Assembly (NCBI GenBank): GCA_940337035.1
Contig: CALNHX010005246.1
Span: forward strand, 1-64,000
Reading direction: 5' to 3'
From: Agriotes lineatus
Lineage: Eukaryota > Arthropoda > Insecta > Coleoptera > Elateridae
DNA length: 64,000 nucleotides
Part shown: piece by piece, positions 34,155 through 44,589 of the stretch
Numbering within the stretch: the stretch's first letter is position 1
How the letters are laid out: each line of letters opens with the position of its first letter
Notes under the pieces: generated by a model
The model's input: the letters and a program-made list of their open reading frames with translations, nothing else
Told to the model about the DNA's origin: nothing
The model's database searches: none
Made by a program: the position numbers and the translations under genes

Positions 34155-34340
34155 ATTTTCTTACCGAATCTCCATTCGAGCATTAATTCATATCCGGAAA
34201 TTATTTTTCGTGCATTCAACAACGTCCTAATTTGCCCTCGCGTCCCGCTCGGGCAAATTAATACGACGTTGTTGGAACGCACTCAAAAAAATTTCCGGAA
34301 AGAATTCATGCTCTTATGAGATTATATGTGAAAATTTTGT
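34155..34340. repeat. large palindrome
   Basis: Centred on AATTTGCCC ... GGGCAAATT (34229-34259), flanked by CAACAACGTC and its complement, then CCGGAAATT at 34194 and AATTTCCGG ending 34298, and further outward GAGCAT...AATTC. The arms extend about 90 bases with interruptions. It resembles a complete miniature foldback element. Confidence 0.7.
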
Positions 34341-34995
34341 TTAAAAGTTTTTAACAAAATAGAGTATATTAATTTCCCTTACACCATAAGAGATTGCTTC
34401 AACTTGGAGCATTGATATTGAAGGGATTTAATTTGTAACCATTTTTGAAAATTTTTAGCTTTGAAGTACATTCATTGTGATACATTTCCGTACCTTCTGA
34501 AGAATTAGTGTTAATAACTAAATTACACAGAAACCGTAGTTTTTGAAATATTATTTTATTGCTCCGTTAATTCATATTTCATTATGAAAAATTCACTACA
34601 TATGGTGACAAGAAAGTACTAAAATAAATTATATATTTTTTCTGTAATAATTAATGGAATGCAGGCTCAATTTGTGGTAACTCGCTAAAGGAAGACCAAG
34701 GTAACGATAACAAGAAAACATAAAAAAAGTACAAATTCTTCAAATACCAAGCTGGCAAGCAGCAGTAAAACAAAAGAATCCAATTGAAAAGAAGGTTTTT
34801 CACGTGTATAGTGGTTATTGCGAATCGAAGTGCAGTAACAAGTAGATTTGGAGTTTTTTAAAGTATGATAATGGTAAATGAATAGAGAAATAAAATAGTA
34901 GAAGAGTACCCATACCTCAATTATAAATTAGAGATATTGTACGCTCATCAAAACATCTAGGGGTCACATTTTCTTTTTGCACAGTTTTTATTTTT
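34341..34995. other. non-coding DNA, nothing recognised
   Basis: AT-rich with no long open frame and no repeat structure noticed. Confidence 0.45.
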
Positions 34996-34997
34996 TA

Positions 34998-35425
34998 TTA
35001 TATTTTACGGAGTAACAGATCGAAAAAACAAAATATTATTCTTGTTGACATAGAATTTCGGCTTAGACCTAATAGTCTTTGTGGATAAACACCCAGCATT
35101 CTCTGGCTTAATGTGCCTTGCACTTTGTGAACTCGAGCACGGATCCACGCGATGGCCATGTTCTTTGGTGGGTCGTATTCTTTGAGTACTTTCAGAACGA
35201 GAGGTAAATTTGGCCTTGTTGCTGTTTGTGCACCCATACTAACGTTTCGCAAAACCTTGCAGCTTGCATCATCAGAGTGAAAGTCGCACTACGCACTGAA
35301 GGTCAGTGTGAAGCTATTTATAGTCATTTGCGCCAGCGTCTCGGAGCGACGTAACACTGATTGGTCATTCAAGTGCAGCGTAATCCGTGGGGCGTGGCCG
35401 TATGACGCACAGTGGTTGTAATGCT
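34998..35425 (-). repeat. family A repeat, best-preserved copy
   Basis: Read on the - strand it contains: CAATCAGTGTTACGTCG; a TATA box within ACTATAAATAGCTTCACACTG (TATAAATA at 35322-35315); CTGATGATGCAAGCTGCAAG; TTTTGCGAAACGTTAG; then an open frame of about 84 codons (35252-34998) starting near MGAQTATRPNLPLVLK and including NMAIAWIRARVHKVQG. A second copy faces it from 35478, and others lie near 59.85 and 62.93 kb. The protein is not recognised. The promoter-plus-ribozyme-like arrangement resembles the pseudo-LTR of Penelope-like elements, an inference. Confidence 0.6.
35234..35290 (-). ncRNA. hammerhead ribozyme-like core
   Basis: On the - strand CTGATGA (35275-35269) and GAAAC (35248-35244) bracket a segment in which GCAA can pair with TTGC. 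CUGANGA ... GAAA are the invariant halves of the hammerhead core, and such motifs are known in Penelope-like retroelements. The base after CTGATGA and stem I do not pair ideally by eye, and the other family A copies have lost one or both boxes. Treat as a candidate only. Confidence 0.3.
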
Positions 35426-35477
35426 TTAGATCGTCTGGCACAGGAGTGTACGTTTTACTAAGCTTAAAACCGTCTTC

Positions 35478-35735
35478 CGTGTTTGTCTTGCAAAACGTTA
35501 GTTAATATGGGTGCACAAACAGCAGCAAGGGCAAATCTGCCAGAGTATCCTCGTACTCAAGGTACCTACTCAAAGAACACGAGCCACCAAAGAGCATGGC
35601 TATCGCGTGGATCCGTGCTCAAGTTCACAAGATGCACGGCACATTAAGCCAGAGAATGCTGGGTGTTTATCGAGACTACGTGGTCTAAGCCGAAATTCTA
35701 TGTTAAAAAGAATAATTCGAGTAACTGCGAAAGCC
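35478..35735 (+). repeat. family A repeat, inverted second copy
   Basis: From TGTCTTGCAAAACGTTAG onward it matches the copy at 35290-34998 in opposite orientation: GGTGCACAAACAGCA, CATGGC.ATCGCGTGGATCCG, AGAATGCTGGGTGTTTAT and AAGCCGAAATTCTATGT are all shared. The upstream promoter part is lacking. Together the copies form a head-to-head pair with a roughly 200-base centre. Confidence 0.7.
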
Positions 35736-35764
35736 TCAAGCAGTATATAAAAAATATTTTTTTC

Positions 35765-36180
35765 ACGACGCCGATTGAACGCTATGTCACTTATGGTTCT
35801 GAACCGTGGGTAACAAATAAAAGATTATCAAACAGGATAACATCGAATGAGATGAACTACTGACGACGATGCAGTGGAGTAACAAGGTTAGATCACTTGA
35901 GAAATGAAAATATCAAAGAAAGAATGGAAGTTAAGGCCACACCCACGGATACCACAGAAACAAAAAAACTGCACTGTTACGGCCATCTAACACGAATGGT
36001 AGAACAAAAGCTGTCTCTACAAGTATGGAAATAGGTACAAACATAAAGTAGAAGAAGAGGAAGGCCACGAAATAGATAGATGGTTGAAATAAGAAAAGCG
36101 ATGGAAAAAAGAGAGTTGGAATAATATGAGCGGCATGCTAGAAAAAAGTGGCGACTAGGAAGCGAGAAATGGCCAGACGG
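35765..36180 (+). pseudogene. non-LTR retrotransposon C-terminal remnant
   Basis: The + strand reads VTYGSEPWVTNKRLSNRI, then HLRNENIKERMEVK, LHCYGHLTRM, RRRGRPRNR and a final KKWRLGSEKW. This is the characteristic end of many insect non-LTR reverse transcriptases (Y.SE.W, R.R.E.I..R, WYGH..RM, GRP..RW). The reverse transcriptase core upstream is missing: the fragment follows directly after the family A copy. At least four stops or frameshifts. Confidence 0.7.
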
Positions 36181-37418
36181 GCTGTCAAAAACCTTGCTTA
36201 TATACAGGGTGTTGCATGAGGTACTGTACAAACAGAATGAGGTTAAAGAGGACGTTAACACGTTTTCTCTTCGCTCTTCGCTGAGGACCAACCTCCGAAA
36301 GAGGGTGGTTATATTAAAACTTCTTAGCGAGAAGAATTTGAGTGCTCAAAAATTACAAAAAAGCCTGGTTTGTTTAAAATATTTCTTAGCTCTTCTAGTT
36401 TCTTCGTAAAGCTAATCGTTTTTATGTAAAAAATGCATTACCATGCGCGACACAGTTATTCAGAAAATGCCTTGCCTTATAATGTAATTTATTTTTTTAC
36501 ACAAAAACTATTAGTTGTACGAAACACTAAAAGAACTAAAAACTTTTATAATAAAATGCATGTCTGTTAAAAAGTTCTAATAAAAACATTTCTAGATGTT
36601 GCTAATTTCAACCCTTTAGATCTATACGTAAAAATTAAAGCACGTTTCATAAATAAATCTACTATTAAGTAAGTCTACTGTTGGTAGACCATACTTGCCA
36701 ATTCTCACTTTAATACCCTATTTCAGTTTGTAATAAAACGACAACGTTCCCTATAACCTTCTTGTTTGTATAGTAAATCATACAATATCCTGTAGTATAT
36801 AGTGTTTCCCGATTGAGTTTTGTCCAATTTATCCGAGAGCTTGCAAAAAAGTTGTGTTTGCCAAAGTCAACAATCTTCAGTGTTAGTCCTTTGAAATATT
36901 TTTGACAATTGCAAGAAAACAGGAAGTGGAGGAAGTAGTAGGCATTGGAATATCCTAACACGGATCGAAAGGTCGTAAAGATATTTTTAAAAATATAAAC
37001 CTTTCTGTTTGACTGATTGTTCTAAAAGTTGTTGTCTTCTTCCTCCGTCCAGAAAGTAAAAGCGTGAATCTTGAAAAGTTAAGTCCTAGCTGCTTCAAAT
37101 CGCAACGATAAGCAAAATTTGTCTGCAAAAGCCCGAGCACTCAAACAGTACGCCGCAGTTTTGGTGAAAAAATCTTGTTATCATAAGACGACGAAACCTG
37201 CGTTCATGCTGATTTTATAACTTCCAGGACAAGATTTCCTTCCAGAAAGAAGTTTTAGAGACATTTGTAACGAAGAAATTATCACAACTTTCAAAGAAAT
37301 ATCTTGTGTGGCAGACAGTTTTGCAAGTGAAAAAGTTCATCCCAGCTTTCATTTTTAACAGGTAGTGGCGGCTAAACTGTCAAAATTAATGGAAACAAGA
37401 GATCATCCAGCCAGGACC
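36181..37418. other. non-coding DNA with one transposon-end-like motif
   Basis: ATACAGGGTGTTGCATGAGG at 36203-36222 looks like the terminus of an insect inverted-repeat element, but a convincing partner was not found. The rest is AT-rich and non-coding on both strands. Confidence 0.35.
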
Positions 37419-37426
37419 TACTAGAC

Positions 37427-39950
37427 CAGTGGTCGCCAACCTGTCGATCGCGAGCTACCGGTAGCTCGCGGGGGCAATTCTGGTAGCTCTCACAACGATT
37501 TTAATTTAAAAAATACAAAATCAGAGAAGCTTCCTAAAATTCCACAAAAAAATCTAATTGTCATTATATTAAACATAAACAGCGGCAACGTTGCGGCGAG
37601 CGATCTGCCGCTGACACCATCAAGCTAGAATCGGCTAGAATCGGCTAGAACCGACCAGCCGGACCAGTGCGTTAGTGTTCGAGAACGATCTGGATTGCTT
37701 TGAACGGGATAAATACGCACGGCGCGGCGACATTGCGCTTAGTTTAAAACTGAACGCGTAACCAACGTCCAGCGGTTGGGTTAGTAATGAACAACAAAAA
37801 ATAATATTATGGCAAGCAGTTGTAAGAAGGTAAAGACATACCACTTTCATTCGGAATGGGAAGAACAATACTTTTTTACAGAAGTTAAAGATAAAAATGT
37901 GTGTTTGTTATGTAATACTTCGGTCTCCGTTGCTAAAAAAGGAAATATTGAGAGACATCATAAAACTGTACATTCTAATTTTGAAAAATCATTCCCACTA
38001 CATTCTGCCGCCAGAAAGGAGAAACTGAAACAGTTAAAAAAGCAGTTAATTGGACAACAATCAATATTTTTAAGAACAATCGACAAAAATAAGGCTGAAA
38101 CTGAAGCATCGTACCGTGTGTCCCAAATAATTGCACAAAAAAAGAAACCTTATGAAGACTGCCAACTTTAGAAACAAAGACGAGATAGTTTCAGCTATAA
38201 AATCTATGCAACTTTCTGCTAATACAGTGATGAGACGTGTAGAAGTAATGAGCAATGATATTTTTTTACAGTTAAGAACTGACTTAGATAGCTGTGTTTA
38301 TTTTTCACTTCAACTGGATGAATCAACAGATGTCGTTGACACTGTCCAGATGGCCGTGTTCGTCAGGATGGTTTTTAGTGATTTTACGATTAAAGAAGAT
38401 CTTTTGAAGTTTATTCCACTGAAAGGACACACTACTGGACAGGAGTTGTTTTCTCATTTAAAAAATATTATTTCTTCCGAGAAAATTCCAATATCGAAAA
38501 TGGTAGGCTTGACAACCGATGGCGCTCCAGCTATGGTGGGTTTTGATAAGGGTCTGGTGGCGTTATGTCGTAAAGATGAAACTTTTCCGCAATTTCTCTC
38601 TTACCACTGCATTATCCATCAGGAAGCATTATGTGGAAATTTCCTGAAACTAAACAACGTTATGAAACTGGTGGTAAAAATTGTGAACAAGATTAGAGCT
38701 CAAGCGTTACAAAGAAGATTATTCAAAACCTTGGCCGATGAAGTTGACTGTCAATACGGGGACCTACTCCTTCACTCTGAAGTCCGATGGTTAAGTAGAG
38801 GACGGGTGCTGAAACGTTTTAATGATGTCCTATCTGGCATAGTTCAATTTTTCAAAAAACGCGATGAACCGACTCCGGAACTAGAAAATTCAATCTGGCT
38901 TAGAGATTTTGGTTTTCTCGTGGACATTACCGAGAAATTAAACGAACTTAATTTGCAGCTTCAGGGGAGAGACAAAGAACTAGCAGAAATGATTTCTGAT
39001 ATAAAAGCATTTATCAAAAAGCTGGAGTTTTGGGAACAAAACCTAATTAACAGCGATGCCAAGCATTTTCCTATTCTTTCAGAAAAAATATCTCAAAATC
39101 CATTAGAACCCTATGACAGCAAATATCATGTAGAAATAGTTTCTACCCTGAAGAATAACTTCAAAAATCGTTTTAAGGATTTCAACGAAATGGCTTTAGT
39201 AGCGCAGTTTGTTGTTTCACCCTTTATGGAAATTGATATCCAACAGTTTGCAACTTGTGTTATGCAGAACTTTGGCGAAGACATCGCTGCAACAGAAATG
39301 GAAGTAATTGATTTTCAAAATGATTTAGCCTTAAAATCGTTAGTCTCAAGTACCAAATGTATCTGGCCTATTGTAAGTAAAGACAAATATTCAGTTCTAT
39401 GCCGTGTTGCCTTGAAAGTGAAAGCATTATTCAGTTCAACCTATTTGTGTGAATCTTCTTTTTCCAATATGAAGTTTATTAAGAACAAATATCGCAATCG
39501 ACTTACAGATGAACATTTGGATAATTGTATTCGAATGGCTGTATCAAATTATACTGCAAACATTAAAAAAATTATTGATGAGTCTGAGTGTCAGCCTTCT
39601 CATTGAACGTGCTTTTTTATTTTTCAATGTTTATGTTCATGATAGTGCGTTACTTTTTTGTTGTTATTATTAACTATTTTTAAATCTTACGTGACATGCC
39701 GTTGTGGCTGGATAAAAGTTTGTGTTTATTTTTCAAACAACTTCGTTTGGTAGGTAGGAATGTAGTTATTATTAGTACCTATGTATTATCTATTACCAGT
39801 TAAATAAATAGTAAAATAAATACATATAATAATAAATTAACTGTGGATTATTTCATTTACGTTGCGTTACGTGGCTTCCGTGTGGGTAGCTCGCTGTTTA
39901 TTCCAAAATTAACAAGTAGCTCAACACATTGAAGAGGTTGGCGACCACTG
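37427..39950 (+). mobile_element. complete hAT transposon with 8-bp target duplication
   Basis: Perfect 16-bp inverted termini CAGTGGTCGCCAACCT and a perfect 8-bp target duplication TACTAGAC (37419-37426, 39951-39958) define the 2524-base element. Near both ends lie GTAGCTC motifs, including the palindrome CGAGCTACCGGTAGCTCG at 37451-37468. One transposase gene in + orientation fills the interior. Intact ends and the perfect duplication point to a fairly recent insertion. Confidence 0.95.
37809..39606 (+). pseudogene. hAT transposase (BED-finger type), single frame break
   Basis: It starts MASSCKKVKTYHFHSEWEEQ. A BED-like zinc finger follows (CLLCNTSVSVAKKGNIERHH, about residues 33-55). The first frame ends at 38171, shortly after QKKKPYED; the protein resumes in another frame at ANFRNKDEIVSAI (about 38163). 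A short stretch usual in this family between these points is missing, so a small frameshifting deletion is likely. The catalytic core persists: LQLDESTD (first Asp), GLTTDGAPAMVGF (second Asp), SEVRWLSRGRVL, and the C-terminal dimerisation region with YLCESSFSNM (Glu) and NRLTDEHLDNCIRMA. It belongs to the group including vertebrate ZBED- and GTF2IRD2-like proteins. The second frame is open for about 480 codons without a stop. Confidence 0.9.
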
Positions 39951-39958
39951 TACTAGAC

Positions 39959-40410
39959 CATTTTAAAAAAAATTATTTCGTCTAGCGAATTACAGAAAAT
40001 TGTTTATTTTTTTTCTCGATAACCGTCGCTGATACGAAAAAACTACAAGAGAACAAAAATATTCTAAACAAAACAGAAAACTCATTTTGTATTTTAGAAT
40101 CTACCACCGGCGCACCGCAAAAAAGTTTAAGGTGAAAAAAGGGGGCATGACCCCTGAAAAAATATCGCCCTGTAGATTCTCACAACCATTTCATATGGCC
40201 AATGATGTAAGCCCTACAGCGTAACCTGTATTCCAAATTTGAGCTAAATATCTCAAAAACTGCAGGAGCTATAAAGAAAAATCTTGAAATTTCAACACCA
40301 TGTAGATCGGTAACGAAGCGTTTGCGGACCTATGCTTATATGAACTTTTTATCTTAAAATTGTCCAAGGAATACGCTTTTAGGCTATGCCATCAAGTCAC
40401 GGGACACCCT
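39959..40410. other. non-coding DNA ending in a transposon-end-like motif
   Basis: No gene. The sequence ACACCCTGTAT at 40404-40414 matches, in inverted orientation, the ATACAGGGTGT motif at 36203, directly before the Helitron-like unit. Whether the two are ends of one old element interrupted by the hAT insertion cannot be settled. Confidence 0.35.
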
Positions 40411-40842
40411 GTATATATAAAAATGAATCCCTATTTCCCTTGGTCACTCCATAACTTGAGAACGACTCTACCGATTTCATTCATCTTTTTTTTAAGTTTT
40501 CAAATACTTTGTAGAAGGTTCTTACGGAAAGAAAAAATAAGAAAATTGATCAGAAAATTGGAAAATTTCAGAAAACTATTTAACCTTCGCGCGTTTAACA
40601 GTTCGCGCGTTTAACAGTTCGCGCGTTTGACAGTTCGGGGAGAGAACGGGGCGTGACGGAATGGGACGGGACGGGACGGGGACGGGAAAGGGGACAGGGA
40701 CGGGAAAAGGGTCGGGTACGGGGAAAGGGACGGGGTCGGGGACGTGGATGGGATGGGATGGGATGACAGAAAATAATTAGTCATTATTTTTTAATACACA
40801 AATAATGAACCTCTCGCGTACGAAGTCGCGGGTAACAGGTAG
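40411..40842 (+). mobile_element. non-autonomous Helitron-like element
   Basis: The unit opens with TATATATAAAAATGAATCCC and a CTTGAGAACG-type block, and closes with TCGCGTACGAAGTCGCGGGT followed by AACAGGTAG and T-A-rich host DNA. In insects this arrangement (a TATATAAAA-like 5' end, a short GC hairpin and a terminal CTAG) is typical of Helitrons; here the last four bases are GTAG. There are no inverted termini, target duplication, Rep or helicase. It contains a 16-bp triplet repeat and a G-rich microsatellite. Confidence 0.45.
40586..40770. repeat. 16-bp tandem repeat followed by GGGAC-type G-rich tract
   Basis: TTCGCGCGTTTAACAG occurs three times in a row (40586-40633; the third copy has one change). 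It is followed to about 40770 by imperfect GGGAC, GGGAAA and GATGG units: many runs of three or more G on the + strand, in a form that could fold into G-quadruplexes. Confidence 0.8.
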
Positions 40843-43259
40843 TATTAATATAAAAACCAAAACCTGTCGATTGCAATAGAATTCGTTAAATAAAGAAAAC
40901 AACAGAAATGAGAACAAAACCCAAGAATTGCCAAATGTAGAACGAGTAAAATTAACAACTATTGTCTTTTTTAAAAAGCATAGTTAACATTACCGCTTTT
41001 AAATCAGTGATTGAGGATATTACGTATATTAATAATTAATTTTATCGGTACCAATTAATTGATAAACATTTTCTCTTCATGTTTCAAATAATTTGTTTAT
41101 ATTAAAATCAGATGCCGAATTCGCTCAATTGCTGAAATGGTATATTAATCAGGAAACTGCATATAACCGAAATTTGGCCAATTGCCGAATTATACTCAAG
41201 TGCGGTATTGGCCAAACCCATTTTGCAATTGAGCAAATTTCGCATCTGAAACATTTGAAACCTGTATCACCGCGTGCTGTGTATGAAAAATAACAGAATA
41301 AATGTTTAAAATTTTAAAACCGTTAATTTGGTATTCGATTGGAAACGCGCCTTTAAACATTATCTGTTTAAAAGTGTCCAGTATATCAAAACATGTCCTG
41401 CAATAATTTCATATTAACAAACATGAGATGTAAATGCCGAATATCTAATGATTAGCGGTCGATAAATGGGAAAGTTCTTTCAGTTTTTATTCATATGGAC
41501 ATTATTACGAAGTTAAATTGGATAAAGATGTGTGCTGTATTCCCTACTCTTCCATATTCAATTTACACTTCCATTGATGAAGCTTAATTACTAACTGGAA
41601 GTGATATTTATGAACTTTAAAATAAGCTAATAATTTATTAGTAAAATGACTACAACGTTCTGATAAAATTGGATTAATTTATTTAAGGAAACCCTTCCAG
41701 TTAATTCATGAATATTGAGTTTGAAATCTGTGAAATTAATTTACACTGCTACATTTTATTTACATGTCCTGAACTTTATTTTTTTTTATTTGCAAAGTAC
41801 AAGTAAGAGAAAATATGTTTCAGGTGTCAATGTTTTACTAGATCAAAAGGAAACGCTTTCTAACATTTTACAATGCCGTTTTATCTGTAAACTAGACTGT
41901 TGGTTAACATTTCTCGACCAAAAGCGCAATTCATTAAAGTTTAAAAAAATTGTAACGACTGTTGCATTGGTGACAGACGACTAGACAACTAAAAGATGAC
42001 AACGGAGTCAGCAACTAGTACAGCTGACAAATGGCTTCGAAAATTGTAAGATACCAAAATTAAGGCATCTGGGATGACCATTAAAAAACGAATGGGTACT
42101 TGATTTTCAGCTTTCTCTAAAAGTAGAAATACAGTTGTCACAAACAGGGCTGCTTCTTACCAATAGTGAGGAGTTGAATTTAAAAAGCAAGATTTAACAT
42201 TTAACAAAGTTGTAAAGTGCACCATTTGAATACGAGGTTATATTATTAAAACTGTCAAACGGAAATTATATGATCAGATCTTGTCTTCCACAACTCGTTT
42301 TCCTTGGCGACGGCATCCACTTGAGTCTCTTAAAAATAGAAAATCGTCAAAGAATGCATAACAAATAGTATTTCCTGACAAGTGACAATAACATCGATAT
42401 CATCTGCAAGACAGTGATATAGGAAAAGGTTTTCCCTTTGAAGTTGTCGTGCTGCATTCGCTAGAAAACAAGAACAGACGGGACCAACAAAGCAAAGTTC
42501 TAAACGGAAATGATCGGATTTGTGTATCTTGGACGAGCTGTTAGTCGCATTTCGGGCAGTTTAGTAAATTGTTTGGCCTAGCATTTACAGTTTTAGATCT
42601 GGATATTTGTTTTTGCGGCTGGCAATAACAGGAATAGTTTAATAACCGCGATGTGGCTTCTACCCCTGGCTATTGAAGGCTGCTCCGAGAAAAACAGCAC
42701 GCTATTTAGATTGGTTTTTTAGGATGGCGTTCATAAGATGGAGCTGATTACATTTTTCGATCCATTTAACATTTCAAACGTGTAATTGCTCCACAAAGCT
42801 GCCCCTTCATCAATATTGTACAATGGCCAGACCGTTGTTGGGGTGGATATTAAATCTGGTGGTTAACTGTCCGCAAGAGAACACAGGTGAAACAGTAAAT
42901 GTAGGCTGGAGTAATTACAGCCATTCATTACAGCAGAACAGTGAATTTGTATAATCTAGATATTCGAAGCAATTTGAACATTAGTAAATATGTGACGATT
43001 GCCACCATGTAATAGAGATAGACCTTATTCTAATTGCATAGATCTTGGTGTTGGTTTATATTGCTTATGTTGCCTTTTAGTGGTTGTGCTTTTCTTTAAT
43101 TGTATTTAACTCATAGTGAAATTTGGAACTGTAAAATGTTAAAACTTACAATGTGTACGAACTTCTAAGTTTTTAGTTTATTGCTTTGAAAACATCTTCA
43201 TTGAAGTCGGAAAACATTTATTTTTCATGTCAACATTTTTATTTATCTTTTGTTATTTA
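40843..43259. other. non-coding DNA, nothing recognised
   Basis: AT-rich with only chance frames (for example 41093-41293 and 41715-41984). No known family motif or clear repeat structure was seen on either strand. Confidence 0.45.
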
Positions 43260-43722
43260 TTTTACAGCAACCGTCGTGAAGTCGCAGAATTTACTTTACT
43301 AAGCATTTGGTGGAGGCGCCAAACGGCTGTTAAAGTTTCTCTCTAGTTGGTTCATTTGAAACTTTAATGTATTTTATCATCGTCCGTGGTTATATTTTTA
43401 TTTATTTAGCTTCGCGGTTGTAAAAATTGCCACCAAACAACCTCAAAATGTATTTTTTATAGGATATACGTTCATGTTTTTGGTGGATGCACCAAACAGT
43501 TCTTAAAACCTACAAACATTTTTGTTTTTTTTTTGTGGAGGCGTGAAGCGGGTGTTAAATCCACTATGCTTTTTTATATTTAGCTTAATATAAATTTGCA
43601 GTTTGCTGACAATGTTACTCGATTATTTCTTCTATTTGACTTTTATTAATTTGCAATTACAGATGTCAGATGTAACAATTCGCTTAGGTGCATTTGGTGG
43701 AAGCGCCAAAGGGTTATTAAAA
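43260..43722 (+). repeat. cluster of TTTGGTGGAGGCGCC motifs
   Basis: Four related blocks occur: GCATTTGGTGGAGGCGCCAA (43303), TTTTTGGTGGATGCACCAAA (43477), TTTTTTGTGGAGGCGTGAAG (43529) and GCATTTGGTGGAAGCGCCAA (43690). Each is followed by a GGNTGTTAAA-like tail. A fifth lies at 46520. The first, fourth and fifth are preceded, 28-42 bases earlier, by a T-rich run ending in ACAG. The cause of the repetition is unknown: degenerate tandem units, a repeat terminus or duplicated short exons. Confidence 0.55.
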
Positions 43723-44577
43723 ATACAAGGCGACGCAGTAGAACGCTTTCAACATTAAATCGTGACTATTAAAAATCGTTTTCTCAAATTTTTTTAGGCT
43801 AAAGTGGACTCCGTTATCCGAAAGTTTATAATTATTAAATTCTGTGCGCAAAGCATTTTATTCGTTTTGATGTAAATGTTGTACGTAATTGGCACACTTA
43901 TTTAATGCTACCTGCATCTGTAGTCCCAAATTTACATATTATTCTGTTACTCATTGCACTACTTGAATTTAAAAATTAGATGCGTTTTTAAAGGTTAATT
44001 ACGAGATTACGACAGTATGAATTAGCAAACCAATACTTCGGCTCCACTAAACGATCGTTAACTCACCATATCACACAACCCTGCAACTATGATTAATAGT
44101 AAACCAATTTTTATCGGGAGGTGATGCATCGGCAAATGCTTCAGATAAGGGACTTACCTGTAACACCTCACCTGAACTACCTCTCACTCTTAGTTTTGCT
44201 CTCTTTTGAACACTTCCTGCAAGTTGCTTTACAGAAAAATACAAGGGAAACACGCCAGTAATTGTTTAAGTCGATGTATTCAACACACACAAAATACAGC
44301 GATAAAGGCGCCGCTACACATAAAACTTCAAAATTATTAGCACCCTATGTGACGTCATTTTCAAAATTCTTGATAACACACGAAATCACCGGCTTAATTA
44401 TTCAACAAGTTTACAGGCCGGCGGAGGCTCCTTAATGTAACTATGTTTTTGTGTAACAGCATAATATGTGCGTTATGACACAGATTCAATGAATGTTTTC
44501 GTTGGACGTTACAAGTTTATCGCACGTTATTAAAATTCAGTCTGTTGAAATCTGCCAAAACACTTTATAACTAAGCA
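43723..44577. other. non-coding DNA with one possible small - strand exon
   Basis: On the - strand 44216-44158 is bounded by a T-rich stretch ending in TTGCAG and by GTAAGT. The 59-base interior can be read as VQKRAKLRVRGSSGEVLQ. Nothing else supports a gene, and the rest is AT-rich without features. Confidence 0.25.
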
Positions 44578-44589
44578 CTGATGTTACAT

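Noticed and set aside
41715..41984. 89-codon + strand frame preceded by an acceptor-like TTTCAG
   Set aside because: No donor, no motif and AT-driven composition; evidence too thin.
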